Shown here: positions 52,184-61,626 of the stretch, piece by piece
How the letters are laid out: the number at the start of each line of letters is the position of its first letter
Position numbering within the stretch: the stretch's first letter is position 1
Source: Colicola sp016286205
Lineage (GTDB): Bacteria; Bacteroidota; Bacteroidia; Bacteroidales; Paludibacteraceae
Assembly (NCBI GenBank): GCA_016286205.1
Contig: JAEESF010000008.1
Span: forward strand, 40,794-104,793
DNA: 64,000 nucleotides
Reading direction: 5' to 3'
Notes under the pieces: model-generated
What the model was told of the DNA's origin: nothing
Databases searched by the model: none
What the model saw: the letters and a program-made list of their open reading frames with translations, nothing else
Translations under genes and position numbers: made by a program

Positions 52184-53179
52184 TTACAATTCGATGTAAA
52201 CCTCTATAAGTTTGCATTCGGACTGTGGTTCCAGTCGTATGTCATTGAGACTAGCCGGCACAAGAACCGCTTCGCCCTGCCGCATAGAAACCGTTTTGTC
52301 TTCCGATTCGCAATCTAAAGCCGTGAGTTGGCACTTGCCCTCCACGCACATAAACGCCACGAACGAATCTAATGGTGCATAATCGCGCTGAACCGTTTGG
52401 TTGAGCTGCATCACATTGGCCGTAAAATACGGCGTTTTCTTTAGATTAGCCACTCCATTGGCATCGGTTTCCGGATGAGTGACTGTAGCCTCTTCAGACA
52501 CCGCGAAATCCATCACCTCAAGCGCCTTGTCCAACTTGAGAGGACGCATGCGACCATCATTTCCTACTCGATTGTAATCGTACAAGCGATAAGTGATATC
52601 CGAATTCTCCTGGATCTCGGCTACAATGGTATTGCGCTGCATAGCATGTACTGTGCCTGCAGGAATATAAGCCACATCTCCCTCCTTTACCTTATAACCG
52701 CGCAGATAGCGCGCGAGAGAGCCATCTAGGATGGCTGCGTGAATGAGCGATGAGTTCATTTCTTGGTTCCAACCAAGATAGATAGCCGCATCAGGCGCAG
52801 ACGGCAAGATATACCACATCTCATTCTTGCCCAAACAATGCTCATTTTCAAGCGCGTAGTCGTCATCCGGATGCACCTGGATAGAGAGATCATCAATGGC
52901 ATCGATAAACTTCAACAGCACCGGAAAATGCGTGCCAAACGCATCGAAAACCTTGGTTCCGACCAATTCATCCATATATACTTCCAGCAAGTCTTGTAAT
53001 GAATCACCTTCGTGCGAACCATTGCTGACCTCTGTCGGATATTTCTCAATATCAGATATTACCCATGCTTCGCCCACATTCTCATAGTCTGCGGGCACAT
53101 GGTCGTACCATTGTTCGATAGTATGTCCTCCCCACAATTTATGGAAGAGTTGCGCTCTAAATTTGAAAGGATACAACAT
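52184..53179 (-). CDS. manA: Mannose-6-phosphate isomerase, type I
   Basis: Interconverts mannose-6-phosphate and fructose-6-phosphate for glycan and nucleotide-sugar supply. The start MLYPFKFRAQLFHKLWGGHT matches the family; the upstream ATGs lie in galE. Zinc-site motifs are present (SIQVHPDDDYA; GKNEMWYILP; PAGTVHAMQ). The product of 331 residues has usual length. It is the last gene of the seven-gene run and starts about 17 bases after galE. Confidence 0.9.
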   Translation of the reverse strand: MLYPFKFRAQLFHKLWGGHTIEQWYDHVPADYENVGEAWVISDIEKYPTEVSNGSHEGDSLQDLLEVYMDELVGTKVFDAFGTHFPVLLKFIDAIDDLSIQVHPDDDYALENEHCLGKNEMWYILPSAPDAAIYLGWNQEMNSSLIHAAILDGSLARYLRGYKVKEGDVAYIPAGTVHAMQRNTIVAEIQENSDITYRLYDYNRVGNDGRMRPLKLDKALEVMDFAVSEEATVTHPETDANGVANLKKTPYFTANVMQLNQTVQRDYAPLDSFVAFMCVEGKCQLTALDCESEDKTVSMRQGEAVLVPASLNDIRLEPQSECKLIEVYIEL

Positions 53180-53196
53180 GTTGTGTGTTGATTGCT

Positions 53197-54225
53197 TTAG
53201 AGATTGCGTATGCGTTTTTCCCATTTCCATGCGCTAGCAAGCACGTCACGGATGGGTGTATCGGCTTTCCACCCCAAGACAGTATTGGCCTTGTGCGGTT
53301 CAGCCCACACTTGTTCGATATCTCCCTCACGACGTCCGACGATGGTGAATGGAATCTTCTGGCCCGTAGCTTGCTCGAACTCATGAATCACTTCCAATAC
53401 ACTTAATCCTCGTCCTGTGCCCAGGTTGAAGACCTCTACTTGCTCGCGATCCTTGACATTCAGCATTCGGTCAATGGCCTTAACATGTGCCTTAGCCAGA
53501 TCAACTACGTAGATATAATCGCGAATACACGATCCATCAGGCGTGTTGTAGTCATTACCGAAGACCTTGAGTTCTTTGCGTAATCCTGCCGCAGTTTGTG
53601 TAACGAACGGCAACAGATTCTGTGGAACACCATTAGGCAGTTCGCCGATATAAGCCGTAGGATGCGCACCGATTGGATTGAAATAACGCAGAATAGTCGC
53701 ATTTAGGCTGCTATCAGTATGTGCTTCGTCGTTGATAATCTCTTCGTTAATCTGCTTGGTGTTGCCATACGGTGAAAGTGCTTTCTGGATAGGAGCAGTC
53801 TCGTCAACCGGCAGATGAGCAGCATCCGGTTGGCCGTAAACAGTACAACTAGAGGAGAATACCAGATTAGGCACATTGTGTGCGCGCATTACCTCCAACA
53901 AGGTGATGAGACTACCGATATTGTTGCGATAATACACCAGTGGCTTTTCTACCGATTCTCCTACCGCCTTGCTTGCTGCGAAATGGATAACGCCCACAGT
54001 ATCAGGATACTGGCTAAAAACGGCATCCAAATCAGCATAATTGTTGCAGTCAATATTGGCAAACGCGGGACGAAAACCGACAATCTTCTCTAGCCCATCC
54101 AACACTTCGATGGATGAGTTGCTTAGATTGTCCACAATGGTTACGTCGTAACCTTGTTGTATGAGTTCTACTGTGGTGTGCGAGCCAATATACCCCGTTC
54201 CCCCGGTAACTATAATACGTGCCAT
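53197..54225 (-). CDS. galE: UDP-glucose 4-epimerase
   Basis: NAD-dependent epimerase between UDP-glucose and UDP-galactose. It has the Rossmann motif GGTGYIGSHT, the active-site FSSSCTVYG with Ser/Thr, and SPYGNTKQ with the catalytic Tyr and Lys. The C-terminal NLGTGRGLSVLEV is family typical. Length of 342 residues is normal. It lies one base after the nucleotidyltransferase stop. Confidence 0.95.
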   Translation of the reverse strand: MARIIVTGGTGYIGSHTTVELIQQGYDVTIVDNLSNSSIEVLDGLEKIVGFRPAFANIDCNNYADLDAVFSQYPDTVGVIHFAASKAVGESVEKPLVYYRNNIGSLITLLEVMRAHNVPNLVFSSSCTVYGQPDAAHLPVDETAPIQKALSPYGNTKQINEEIINDEAHTDSSLNATILRYFNPIGAHPTAYIGELPNGVPQNLLPFVTQTAAGLRKELKVFGNDYNTPDGSCIRDYIYVVDLAKAHVKAIDRMLNVKDREQVEVFNLGTGRGLSVLEVIHEFEQATGQKIPFTIVGRREGDIEQVWAEPHKANTVLGWKADTPIRDVLASAWKWEKRIRNL

Positions 54226-54226
54226 A

Positions 54227-55126
54227 TTAGAATAATTTAGCAGGGTAAATGCCTGCGTCTACCAATTGTTTGATTTTGTCCACCACTTGTGGTCTATCCT
54301 CACTATACGTAACGCCGAACCATTTGCTCGGAGTATCCAGTACCTTGCAAGTAGCTTTGCCATCGACGATGAGTTGGTTAACCAAAGTAGGAATATAGAA
54401 TTCGGACTTCAGTTCTTGTCCCTTTTCAGTAAGGAACGCCTTGAATCCCTCTTCTGTATAGCGGAAATACTCAGGCGTGAAGCCCCACATATTCATCGAT
54501 ACAGGCGTATTTGGAGCCAACTCTGTATCCACATCGTTTTCGGTATAAACAATGTGTCCGTTTTTGTTCTCAATCTTTGTGCGCTCTACTACATCAGTCA
54601 GGTAGCCATCCGCATCTGTTGCGCAAACACCACGACTAACTGAGCCGTTTTCGCTCAAAGTATTGCATACGCGGTAACCTACCATACAATATTTGCCTTC
54701 AGTTCCCTCAACCGACTTAAGATAGTCTGCCAAAACTTGGAACGACTCCTTGCCATAGAAATCATCCGCGTTGATAACCGCAAACGGTTCACGAATCAAG
54801 TCCTTGCCCATCAGGACGGCATGGTTGGTTCCCCATGGTTTGGTGCGCTCAGGATTGTAACTATAGCCAGAAGGCACTTTATCTACCGACTGGAAGCACA
54901 CCTCACATTGTACTTTGCCTGCATATTTGCTAAGTACCACACGGCGGAAGTCGTCTTCGAAATCCTTGCGAATGACAAAAACAATCTTTCCAAATCCGGC
55001 ACGCAGGGCATCGAACACACTATAATCCAATATAGCTTCGCCACTTGGGCCAAGCGCATCAATCTGTTTCAAACCACCGTAACGGCTTCCCATTCCCGCC
55101 GCCAAGATAAATAATGTAGGTTTCAT
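54227..55126 (-). CDS. Sugar-phosphate nucleotidyltransferase-like protein
   Basis: A 299-residue NTP-transferase of the GlmU/RmlA type. LFILAAGMGSRYGGLKQ is the nucleotide-binding loop, and FAVINADDFYGKESF contains the metal-binding acidic pair. The activated sugar is not known; UTP:glucose-1-phosphate and mannose-1-phosphate activities both fit the galE/manA neighbourhood. It follows the YitT-like gene by 17 bases. Confidence 0.82.
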   Translation of the reverse strand: MKPTLFILAAGMGSRYGGLKQIDALGPSGEAILDYSVFDALRAGFGKIVFVIRKDFEDDFRRVVLSKYAGKVQCEVCFQSVDKVPSGYSYNPERTKPWGTNHAVLMGKDLIREPFAVINADDFYGKESFQVLADYLKSVEGTEGKYCMVGYRVCNTLSENGSVSRGVCATDADGYLTDVVERTKIENKNGHIVYTENDVDTELAPNTPVSMNMWGFTPEYFRYTEEGFKAFLTEKGQELKSEFYIPTLVNQLIVDGKATCKVLDTPSKWFGVTYSEDRPQVVDKIKQLVDAGIYPAKLF

Positions 55127-55143
55127 ATGCTTGTTTGTTTTGA

Positions 55144-56259
55144 TTATTCTTCTTCAGTTGTGATTACTTCCATCTTGCCATGATGTTTCTTATGGCGCGC
55201 CCACAAGCCATATACCTCAGAACAGTTGCCCGCGGTAATAAAAGCGTGGATGTGATTGTCGCGGATATAGGCCATAACAGCCGAGAACTCATCTTGCGTC
55301 AAGAGCGTTTGTATCTCGATTTGCTCTTCCCCACTATATCCGCCTTGTACTCTGTACAAGGAACAGCCACGTACCAGATCCTGAATGATGAATTGGCGTA
55401 TTCGTTCATGATCAGCGGAGATGATACATACACGTTTGCGCTTGTTGAGCGAAGCCGTGAAATAGTCAATAGCCAGACCATTGATCATTGTACCTATTAT
55501 ACCAATGATGACCATACGGAAATCGTTGATAAAGAAAGATGTACAGCAAATGATAGCACCACCGATAGCCACGGATGTGCCAATATCGAAGTGCAAGTAT
55601 TTGTTGACAATCTTGCCTAGGATATCTAATCCTCCGGTAGAAGCATTGATGCGGAACAAGAATGCCTGACAAGCACTCAACAGGAGCACAAAGCACAAGA
55701 GGTCGAACCAGACATCTCCTTGTCCAAGGCCGCTACTCATGACACTCTCGCGCACCTTCTCCATCACTTCTCCCGAACGACTGAGCAGATACGGATTTCC
55801 GTTAGCATCCAACACCGTTTGTCCCGCTTGGAGTTGTGCGAGGATTTCCGGAGCATCAATGACCTTGTGTGTCAAGTTGGTATAAGGAAAAATGCGGTCG
55901 AAGAACTGAGTTAAAGGTCCCAGGATTAAGGCTGTATATACGGTTTTTGCGCCAAACTCATTGCCAATTAGCAAGAAGGCCAACAGCAACAAGAATGCAT
56001 TGATACTCATTACCAAATAGGAGAAGGTATTGGCATCGCCTCCAATGGCCGTATTGATAACGATGGTTAAACCTGAAATAGAACCGACAATCAGATGGCT
56101 CGGCATCAAGAAATAATAGACTGCAATCGCACCAAAACTCATGCCGACAGTCATCATCAGGAGTTCACGCCAAAACTTCAGTGTTCCTAGTGCGTGCCAG
56201 AAGGTGCGTAGCAAATCGAGCCAATATTGTTTGGTCAGATACTGTTGTATTGTGTTCAT
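55144..56259 (-). CDS. YitT family membrane protein
   Basis: A 371-residue protein with six membrane segments (TVGMSFGAIAVYYFLMPS; GSISGLTIVINTA; LLLLAFLLIGNEFG; LCFVLLLSACQAFLF), and the C-terminal DUF2179 domain (QEEQIEIQTLLTQDEFSA-like). YitT proteins are broad in Bacteroidetes and Firmicutes; the role is unknown. About 60 extra residues form an external loop with GQTVLDANGNPYLLSRSGE, longer than usual. It follows lysC by 10 bases. Confidence 0.87.
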   Translation of the reverse strand: MNTIQQYLTKQYWLDLLRTFWHALGTLKFWRELLMMTVGMSFGAIAVYYFLMPSHLIVGSISGLTIVINTAIGGDANTFSYLVMSINAFLLLLAFLLIGNEFGAKTVYTALILGPLTQFFDRIFPYTNLTHKVIDAPEILAQLQAGQTVLDANGNPYLLSRSGEVMEKVRESVMSSGLGQGDVWFDLLCFVLLLSACQAFLFRINASTGGLDILGKIVNKYLHFDIGTSVAIGGAIICCTSFFINDFRMVIIGIIGTMINGLAIDYFTASLNKRKRVCIISADHERIRQFIIQDLVRGCSLYRVQGGYSGEEQIEIQTLLTQDEFSAVMAYIRDNHIHAFITAGNCSEVYGLWARHKKHHGKMEVITTEEE

Positions 56260-56269
56260 TATGTGTGTA

Positions 56270-57508
56270 TTAGATTTCTTCTTTTATCACTAGTCGTGCT
56301 GTGCGTCTGGTGGTTTGGCTCAGCATGATAGTTCGTCCCGATCTAGCTCGATCGAGTATTTCGGGCGTTGTGCCGCGTATGGTTAACAAAGACAAATGGT
56401 CGTTGTAGGTTACCTGGAAATGTTCGCTGAGCGCTTGAATGGCATTCGGAACAAAACGTGTGTTATCGACGCACACAGAAATCGTAACCGCCGATGACTG
56501 AATCAAAGATACCTTTAGACGATGATGGTTGATGATATCGAATATCTCGCTTAGACTTTCCTCCAGAACAAAAGCAAAATCTTTAGCTCTCATCGTGATG
56601 AGTATTTGGTTCTTGCGCCAAATATAAACAGGAACATCAATCGGGTGTTGAGGGGCATCGGAGATGCATGATCCGTCGGCTTTTGGATCGCCGAATGGCT
56701 TCACAAACAGCGGAATACGCTTATTCTCAAGCGGGCGGATAGTTTTCGGGTGAATAATCTGTGCGCCAGAATAACTCAACTCGACTGCATCGGTGTAGCG
56801 CAATTCGGGAATAAGAATCGTATCCGGTTCTAATCGAGGATCGGCATTCAGTATACCCGGGACATCTTTCCAGATAGTTACACTCTCGGCATCGAGATAA
56901 TTGCCCAGCAAAGCCGCGGTGTAGTCTGATCCTTCTCGTCCTAATGTAGTGCGCTTGCCATCAGCTGTTCCGCCAATGAAACCCTGTGCAATGACGATGC
57001 GCGGCCTGTTAGATCTATCCCACCCTGCACGGATGGTCTCTGCGCTAGTCTGATTGTCCACTTGGGCTTCTCGCCATGTATCGTCCGTACGGAGCAATTT
57101 AGGCATATTCCACCACTCAACAGGCAAACCCTGTTTGAGCAGATAGACTGCAATAATCTGGGTGGACATAATCTCGCCCAACGAGACCAATTGGTCGTAG
57201 TTCTCGTCATATGGGCGAGTTGGATCGTAGGGAATCTCACCTTGCAGGCGGACATCCACTCCAGGTTGCAAACCTAATGCCTTCATGATAGCCACGTGGT
57301 AATCGATGATATCTACCCACTGGCTTAGCGCTTTGTCTTCTTGTCCGGCAGCCAAGGCGTCCATAACACGCTCTAAGGCGTTGGTTGTCTTTCCCATAGC
57401 GGAGACAACAACCATCAAGTCTCCATCTTGGAGACGAACTATACGCTCTAGATTGCGAACACCATCCGCATCTTTGACCGATGCCCCACCGAACTTGTAG
57501 ACTTTCAT
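56270..57508 (-). CDS. lysC: Aspartate kinase
   Basis: First enzyme of lysine, threonine and methionine synthesis. It begins MKVYKFGGASVKDADGVR (the aspartokinase signature) and contains GREGSDYTAALLG and IHPKTIRPLE. Tandem ACT regulatory domains at the C-terminus (from about residue 300) would bind lysine or threonine. There is no homoserine dehydrogenase fused to it. It is 412 residues long. It follows ribH by 19 bases. Confidence 0.95.
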   Translation of the reverse strand: MKVYKFGGASVKDADGVRNLERIVRLQDGDLMVVVSAMGKTTNALERVMDALAAGQEDKALSQWVDIIDYHVAIMKALGLQPGVDVRLQGEIPYDPTRPYDENYDQLVSLGEIMSTQIIAVYLLKQGLPVEWWNMPKLLRTDDTWREAQVDNQTSAETIRAGWDRSNRPRIVIAQGFIGGTADGKRTTLGREGSDYTAALLGNYLDAESVTIWKDVPGILNADPRLEPDTILIPELRYTDAVELSYSGAQIIHPKTIRPLENKRIPLFVKPFGDPKADGSCISDAPQHPIDVPVYIWRKNQILITMRAKDFAFVLEESLSEIFDIINHHRLKVSLIQSSAVTISVCVDNTRFVPNAIQALSEHFQVTYNDHLSLLTIRGTTPEILDRARSGRTIMLSQTTRRTARLVIKEEI

Positions 57509-57527
57509 TTTGGTCTGCGATTAATTA

Positions 57528-58007
57528 TCACAAATTAGCCATTCTGATGGCCGTATAGGCTCCTTCTATGCCCTTGTTGCCCAGTTTGCCCCCACAACGG
57601 TCCAAAGCTTGCTGCTTGTTCAGAACCGTTAGTACGGAGAAGATAACAGGCACATTGCCTTGCGTATTGAGCGTCGTAACGCCCTGAGTAACCGATTGGC
57701 ACACATAGTCGAAATGCGGAGTCTCGCCCTGGATAACACAGCCAATAACGATGACTGCACTTAGGCGTGGCTGCTCATGGATAGCCTTAGCAGCGGCGTA
57801 AGTTAGTTCGACTGTACCAGGCACATGGCATATATACACATTATCTTCCTGTACACCATGTTTGAGCAAGGTATCGAATGCTCCTTGCGCCATGCTATAG
57901 GTGATTTCGCTGTTCCAATCAGCTACTATAATTGCATAACGCTGACCTCCGAGGACATCAGCGTTAGGCAATTGATTAGCATCATATTTTGACAAATCGG
58001 TCGTCAT
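57528..58007 (-). CDS. ribH: 6,7-dimethyl-8-ribityllumazine synthase
   Basis: Penultimate step of riboflavin synthesis; forms an icosahedral or pentameric shell. The catalytic His region IVIGCVIQGETPHFDYVC and the substrate loop VPGTVELTYAAK-like segment are present, as is VIFSVLTVLNKQQA. Length of 159 residues is typical. Its start overlaps the yfgM-like stop (TAATG). Confidence 0.95.
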   Translation of the reverse strand: MTTDLSKYDANQLPNADVLGGQRYAIIVADWNSEITYSMAQGAFDTLLKHGVQEDNVYICHVPGTVELTYAAAKAIHEQPRLSAVIVIGCVIQGETPHFDYVCQSVTQGVTTLNTQGNVPVIFSVLTVLNKQQALDRCGGKLGNKGIEGAYTAIRMANL

Positions 58008-58696
58008 TATTCAGCGATTGCGATATATTTGTCAATGCTTTGTGCTTCTTGAGATGCAGGATATTCGTCGCGAATCAGCTCAAACGCTTTCTTAGCCTTG
58101 GCGTTCTTGCCTTCTTCCAGATAGATCAATCCGGCCTTGAAGAGACTCATCGGAGCAACGATCTCGTTGCCGGTCTTGGCAGCCTTCTCGAATGCCTTAG
58201 CAGCCTTGCCGTACTCTTCCAGCTCAACATAGGTGTCGCCCAGAAGTTGGTAAGCTGCGGGAGCAATGTTCAGATCGTCAGCAGAGAAACGCTTCAGATA
58301 CTTAGCAGCCTCTTCATACTCGCCTTTCTCGAAATAACAGATTCCTGCATAGAGAGCGGCCAGTTTGCCTTGCTGATACAGACGATAGTCATCGGCGATG
58401 GCCTCAAAGCCGATACACTCTGCATCGTCGCCATTCAGCGCTTTGTCATAATCGCCCGCCATGAAGTAAACAACGGCTTTAGCATTTTCGTTGCTTGCAT
58501 CCAATGCTTTAGGTTTCAGGATGTACTGGTTGAGAGCGATGAGCGCGCATGCAACCACTGCGATACCAGTAACGATCCAACTCAAAAGAGATGAGTTGTC
58601 TTCAATCCATTTACCTGCACCGGTCAAAGCTTCGTTGACTTCTTGCAACTGTTCGTCTTGCTTCTCAAATTCTTGTTTTTTCTTAGTTTTTGCCAT
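58007..58696 (-). CDS. YfgM-like TPR membrane protein
   Basis: A 229-residue protein with a Lys/Glu-rich N-terminus, one membrane helix (LLSWIVTGIAVVACALIALN) and TPR repeats (GKLAALYAGICYFEKGEYEE; APAAYQLLGDTYVELEEYGK). YfgM-like proteins sit beside the Sec machinery as periplasmic chaperones. It is the first gene of a seven-gene run driven by the promoter at 58750. Confidence 0.8.
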   Translation of the reverse strand: MAKTKKKQEFEKQDEQLQEVNEALTGAGKWIEDNSSLLSWIVTGIAVVACALIALNQYILKPKALDASNENAKAVVYFMAGDYDKALNGDDAECIGFEAIADDYRLYQQGKLAALYAGICYFEKGEYEEAAKYLKRFSADDLNIAPAAYQLLGDTYVELEEYGKAAKAFEKAAKTGNEIVAPMSLFKAGLIYLEEGKNAKAKKAFELIRDEYPASQEAQSIDKYIAIAE

Positions 58697-58749
58697 AATA
58701 TTTCGTTAATTTTTATTGTTTCAATAAAAGGTAGAATCCAAATCGGCTG

Positions 58750-58780
58750 CAAAGGTACAACTATTTTTTGAATTGTGCAA
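58750..58780 (-). promoter_or_regulatory. Promoter of the yfgM-ribH-lysC-...-manA run
   Basis: Minus strand TTG (58780-58778), 20 bases, TACCTTTG (58757-58750), about 55 bases before the start at 58696. Confidence 0.78.
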
Positions 58781-59015
58781 ATTTTTGGGCACAAAAAAAG
58801 CACCTATACAATTTTTGCTCGAGAAAACTCCTGAGAATAGGATTTGAGGTCTGCTTTTCCCTCTGTAATCCGACCACCTCATCGCTACCGTTTCCGGGTC
58901 ACGGCGTAGAGTATCGGCACGCCATTAGTGAAGCATTTACACTCGGTTTAATGTATTTGTTGAGTTTTCCGGTTCCTATTGTTGTATAGGCGCAGGATAT
59001 ATGTCAGTTGTATGT

Positions 59016-60371
59016 TTACAGTCCCCTATGCCATCCTAGTGTGAGAACTATGCGGTGGGTGTCTGTATTGATTCCGTACGGATTAGCGTTCTCGTGCGCA
59101 TAGAGGCGCATGGATTGCCAACGATACTGATAGGCGGCTTGAGCAATCACATAATGTCCGCGATAGCCTATGGCAAACGAAGCGTACTGGGTAGATTGCA
59201 AAGCGCGGAAATACGCGTCCTGACGATCGAAAGAAGGATCGATACCAAGCATCCAATCGTTGCGTGCAAACGTGCTCTCGTAGGCATAGCCCGCATTGAT
59301 ATAAAGTCCGTTGACAGGAACTATTTCCAAGCCTGCTTTTAGGGTGTGCAGATTGGGCGGTGCGACAATAGACGACTTGCGATAGATAGCGCGCTGATAG
59401 TCGTATTGCAGCGAAATCATGCCTATAGAACCAATCTGCGCAGCCACAGACGCACTCATTCGGAATGGCAGATGGAATGCGTAGGTCACATCATCCAATT
59501 CGGGCGCATTGCTAAATCGCACGGAATCAGTCCGTGCGCTGAAAGTGCCTGAGGTATAAGTAGTTAGCGAGCCCAGACTAGGTGTATGAACCGCTAATCC
59601 CAGACGTACCCATTGGCATGGACGACAGATGATTCCGACAGAGGAAGTGCAACTAACTCCGGACAATGTCAATGATGATTCGTTCTCCACATCATACATC
59701 TGGTCTTCTGCGTTTGTGCGATTGAATGTCTCATAATAATCGCCTTCGGACCTAAAGAGTAGTGATTGGAGATGCAAGCCCACGCCCACATACCATTTGT
59801 GCGAGATATTCATTCCCCAATCGAACGAGTACTCGTTGATATACCCACTCTCTTGGATCTTGAGCGACTGGAAGTTGTTGTATCGGTCGGCACAATACGG
59901 CACACCGAAATCGATGCCATATGAGCCAAGCAGCGCTCCTAAAGATGCATCTTTATCGCCTTCCGCGCTATAAGCGCGGCGGAAGGACTGCAAGCGATGG
60001 AATGAAAGCATGATATTATGTCCAATAACGCCTTCGTCTAGCCAACTATTGGACAATGAGATGACCCATGAAGCTTGCGGAATCATCAGCAATGTTTGTT
60101 TCTTAGGGCCTACCGTACTATTTTGCACGGTTCGGTCTAGTGCCAAATCGCCCGTTACCAGTATTTCTGAGCGCTGATATACACCTAGTCCCGCAGGGTT
60201 GTCGCGTACGGCAGACGGATCACCTCCGATGGCTGCCATCGCACCGCTCATACCCACATAACGCGCCGTTCCCATGATGGTTCGTTCGCTCAGACGATCT
60301 ACATCTTGAGCGACTACCGTATTCATCAGGAACAGGGAACAAAGCAATATGTAAGCAGATTTTACTCGCAT
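59016..60371 (-). CDS. FadL/OmpP1-like outer-membrane protein
   Basis: A 451-residue barrel protein with a signal peptide (ending NTVVAQ). The start of the mature protein is GTARYVGMSGAMAAIGGDPS, with the conserved NPAGLGVY segment; this is the FadL/OmpP1 N-terminal hatch. The C-terminus ends RIVLTLGWHRGL. FadL members take up hydrophobic molecules, and in Bacteroidetes many similar proteins have other roles (for example PorV). Ligand unknown. It overlaps the small secreted protein gene by 10 bases. Confidence 0.82.
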   Translation of the reverse strand: MRVKSAYILLCSLFLMNTVVAQDVDRLSERTIMGTARYVGMSGAMAAIGGDPSAVRDNPAGLGVYQRSEILVTGDLALDRTVQNSTVGPKKQTLLMIPQASWVISLSNSWLDEGVIGHNIMLSFHRLQSFRRAYSAEGDKDASLGALLGSYGIDFGVPYCADRYNNFQSLKIQESGYINEYSFDWGMNISHKWYVGVGLHLQSLLFRSEGDYYETFNRTNAEDQMYDVENESSLTLSGVSCTSSVGIICRPCQWVRLGLAVHTPSLGSLTTYTSGTFSARTDSVRFSNAPELDDVTYAFHLPFRMSASVAAQIGSIGMISLQYDYQRAIYRKSSIVAPPNLHTLKAGLEIVPVNGLYINAGYAYESTFARNDWMLGIDPSFDRQDAYFRALQSTQYASFAIGYRGHYVIAQAAYQYRWQSMRLYAHENANPYGINTDTHRIVLTLGWHRGL

Positions 60372-60634
60372 CTTTTGATAATAGCCGTAACTACGGTGTC
60401 TTGTATACTAGTGAAGCGAATGGACGGTTGGCAAACCGAATCGGGCTGTTCGCTAGTAGGTTCTTCCCATTCTGTTTCTACTATCGGCATTTGAGTGCTC
60501 TTCACTTTGTATGACTCGCCCGGCCAATAATACGCATCGTCAGTTGGCGGAGCAGCCAATAAGCCTACCCCAATCCCCTCCCTAAAGGGAAGGGCTAGAA
60601 TTAGAAATAGTAATATGAAGAACAAGCGTTTCAT
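60362..60634 (-). CDS. Small secreted protein with repeat-derived signal region
   Basis: A 90-residue exported protein. The signal region is MKRLFFILLFLILALPFREG followed by IGVGLLAA. The LPFREGIGVGLL part is encoded by a G/C-rich palindrome-bearing sequence (60562-60597) that looks like a dispersed Bacteroidetes repeat. The mature part has PTDDAYYWPGESYKVKST. Its start overlaps trpS (TAATG) and its stop overlaps the FadL-like gene, so it is co-translated. Function unknown. Confidence 0.7.
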   Translation of the reverse strand: MKRLFFILLFLILALPFREGIGVGLLAAPPTDDAYYWPGESYKVKSTQMPIVETEWEEPTSEQPDSVCQPSIRFTSIQDTVVTAIIKRCE

Positions 60635-61623
60635 TATACTTTGCGGAAACCGATGATTTCGCGTACTTCTTCTATGGTTTTCTCAGCGCGCGCGGCGGCT
60701 TTTTCAGCACCTTGGCGCATGATTTTGTCTAGCAAAGCATCATCGTTGGCAAAAGCCAAGATGCGCTCACGTATAGGAGATAAGAGCGTATTGCAATCAG
60801 CAGCAATCTGCTTCTTCATATCGCCATAACGGATGGTCATATTGTTGTACTGGTCGTTATAGTAATCGGACACTTCCTTGCCGCAAATCAACTCGCAGAA
60901 AGTGAAGAGATTTTGTATGACCTCAGGCTTCTCCTGATTGAGTTGCGTAGGTCCGCTATCTGTTACGGCGCGCATGATTTTCTTTGTCACCGTTTTCTCG
61001 TCGTCGCAGAGATAGATACAGTTGCCTTCGGATTTACCCATCTTGCCCGAACCATCCAATCCCGGAACTTTCACAGCTTTGTCAGCAAAATGGAACGACT
61101 GAGGTTCCTTGAAATACTCTACGTTGTAGATTCGGTTGAAACGACGTGCAAACAATCGCGCCATCTCCATGTTCTGTTCCTGATCTTTGCCCACAGGCAC
61201 TTTGTCTGCCTTGTGCATCAATATATCTGCGGCCATCAGGCACGGATAGGTCAGCAATCCCGCATTGACGTTATCCGGTTGCTTGCGCACTTTCTCCTTG
61301 AAGGATGTGACGCGTTCCAATTCGCCCAGATAAGCGTTCATATTGAGGTACAAGTACAATTCCAACACTTGTTTAACATCGCTCTGCACATATATTGGCG
61401 CTTTCTCCGGATCAATACCACAAGCCAAATATTCGCTCAAAATGGTTTTTACCGAATTGCGAATATTCTCAGGCGTTGGGTGCGTAGTCAGCGAGTGCCA
61501 ATCGGCTATGAAGAACATGCAGTCGTACTCGTCCTGCATCTTCACAAAACTCTTCACTGCTCCAAAATAGTTGCCCAGGTGCAGATTGCCTGTCGGTCGT
61601 ATGCCACTAATTACTCTTTCCAT
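60634..61623 (-). CDS. trpS: Tryptophanyl-tRNA synthetase
   Basis: Charges tRNA-Trp. Class I signatures are present: the HIGH-type motif in GIRPTGNLHLGNYFGAV and the KMSKS-type motif GKMGKSEGN. Length of 329 residues is normal. It lies three bases after the lrp stop. Confidence 0.97.
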   Translation of the reverse strand: MERVISGIRPTGNLHLGNYFGAVKSFVKMQDEYDCMFFIADWHSLTTHPTPENIRNSVKTILSEYLACGIDPEKAPIYVQSDVKQVLELYLYLNMNAYLGELERVTSFKEKVRKQPDNVNAGLLTYPCLMAADILMHKADKVPVGKDQEQNMEMARLFARRFNRIYNVEYFKEPQSFHFADKAVKVPGLDGSGKMGKSEGNCIYLCDDEKTVTKKIMRAVTDSGPTQLNQEKPEVIQNLFTFCELICGKEVSDYYNDQYNNMTIRYGDMKKQIAADCNTLLSPIRERILAFANDDALLDKIMRQGAEKAAARAEKTIEEVREIIGFRKV

Positions 61624-61626
61624 TTC

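Noticed and set aside
58781..59015. Possible gene or pseudogene between the FadL-like gene and the yfgM promoter
   Set aside because: A 73-codon plus-strand frame and a stop-interrupted minus-strand reading exist, but neither has a promoter or recognised domain. It is left as unexplained spacer.
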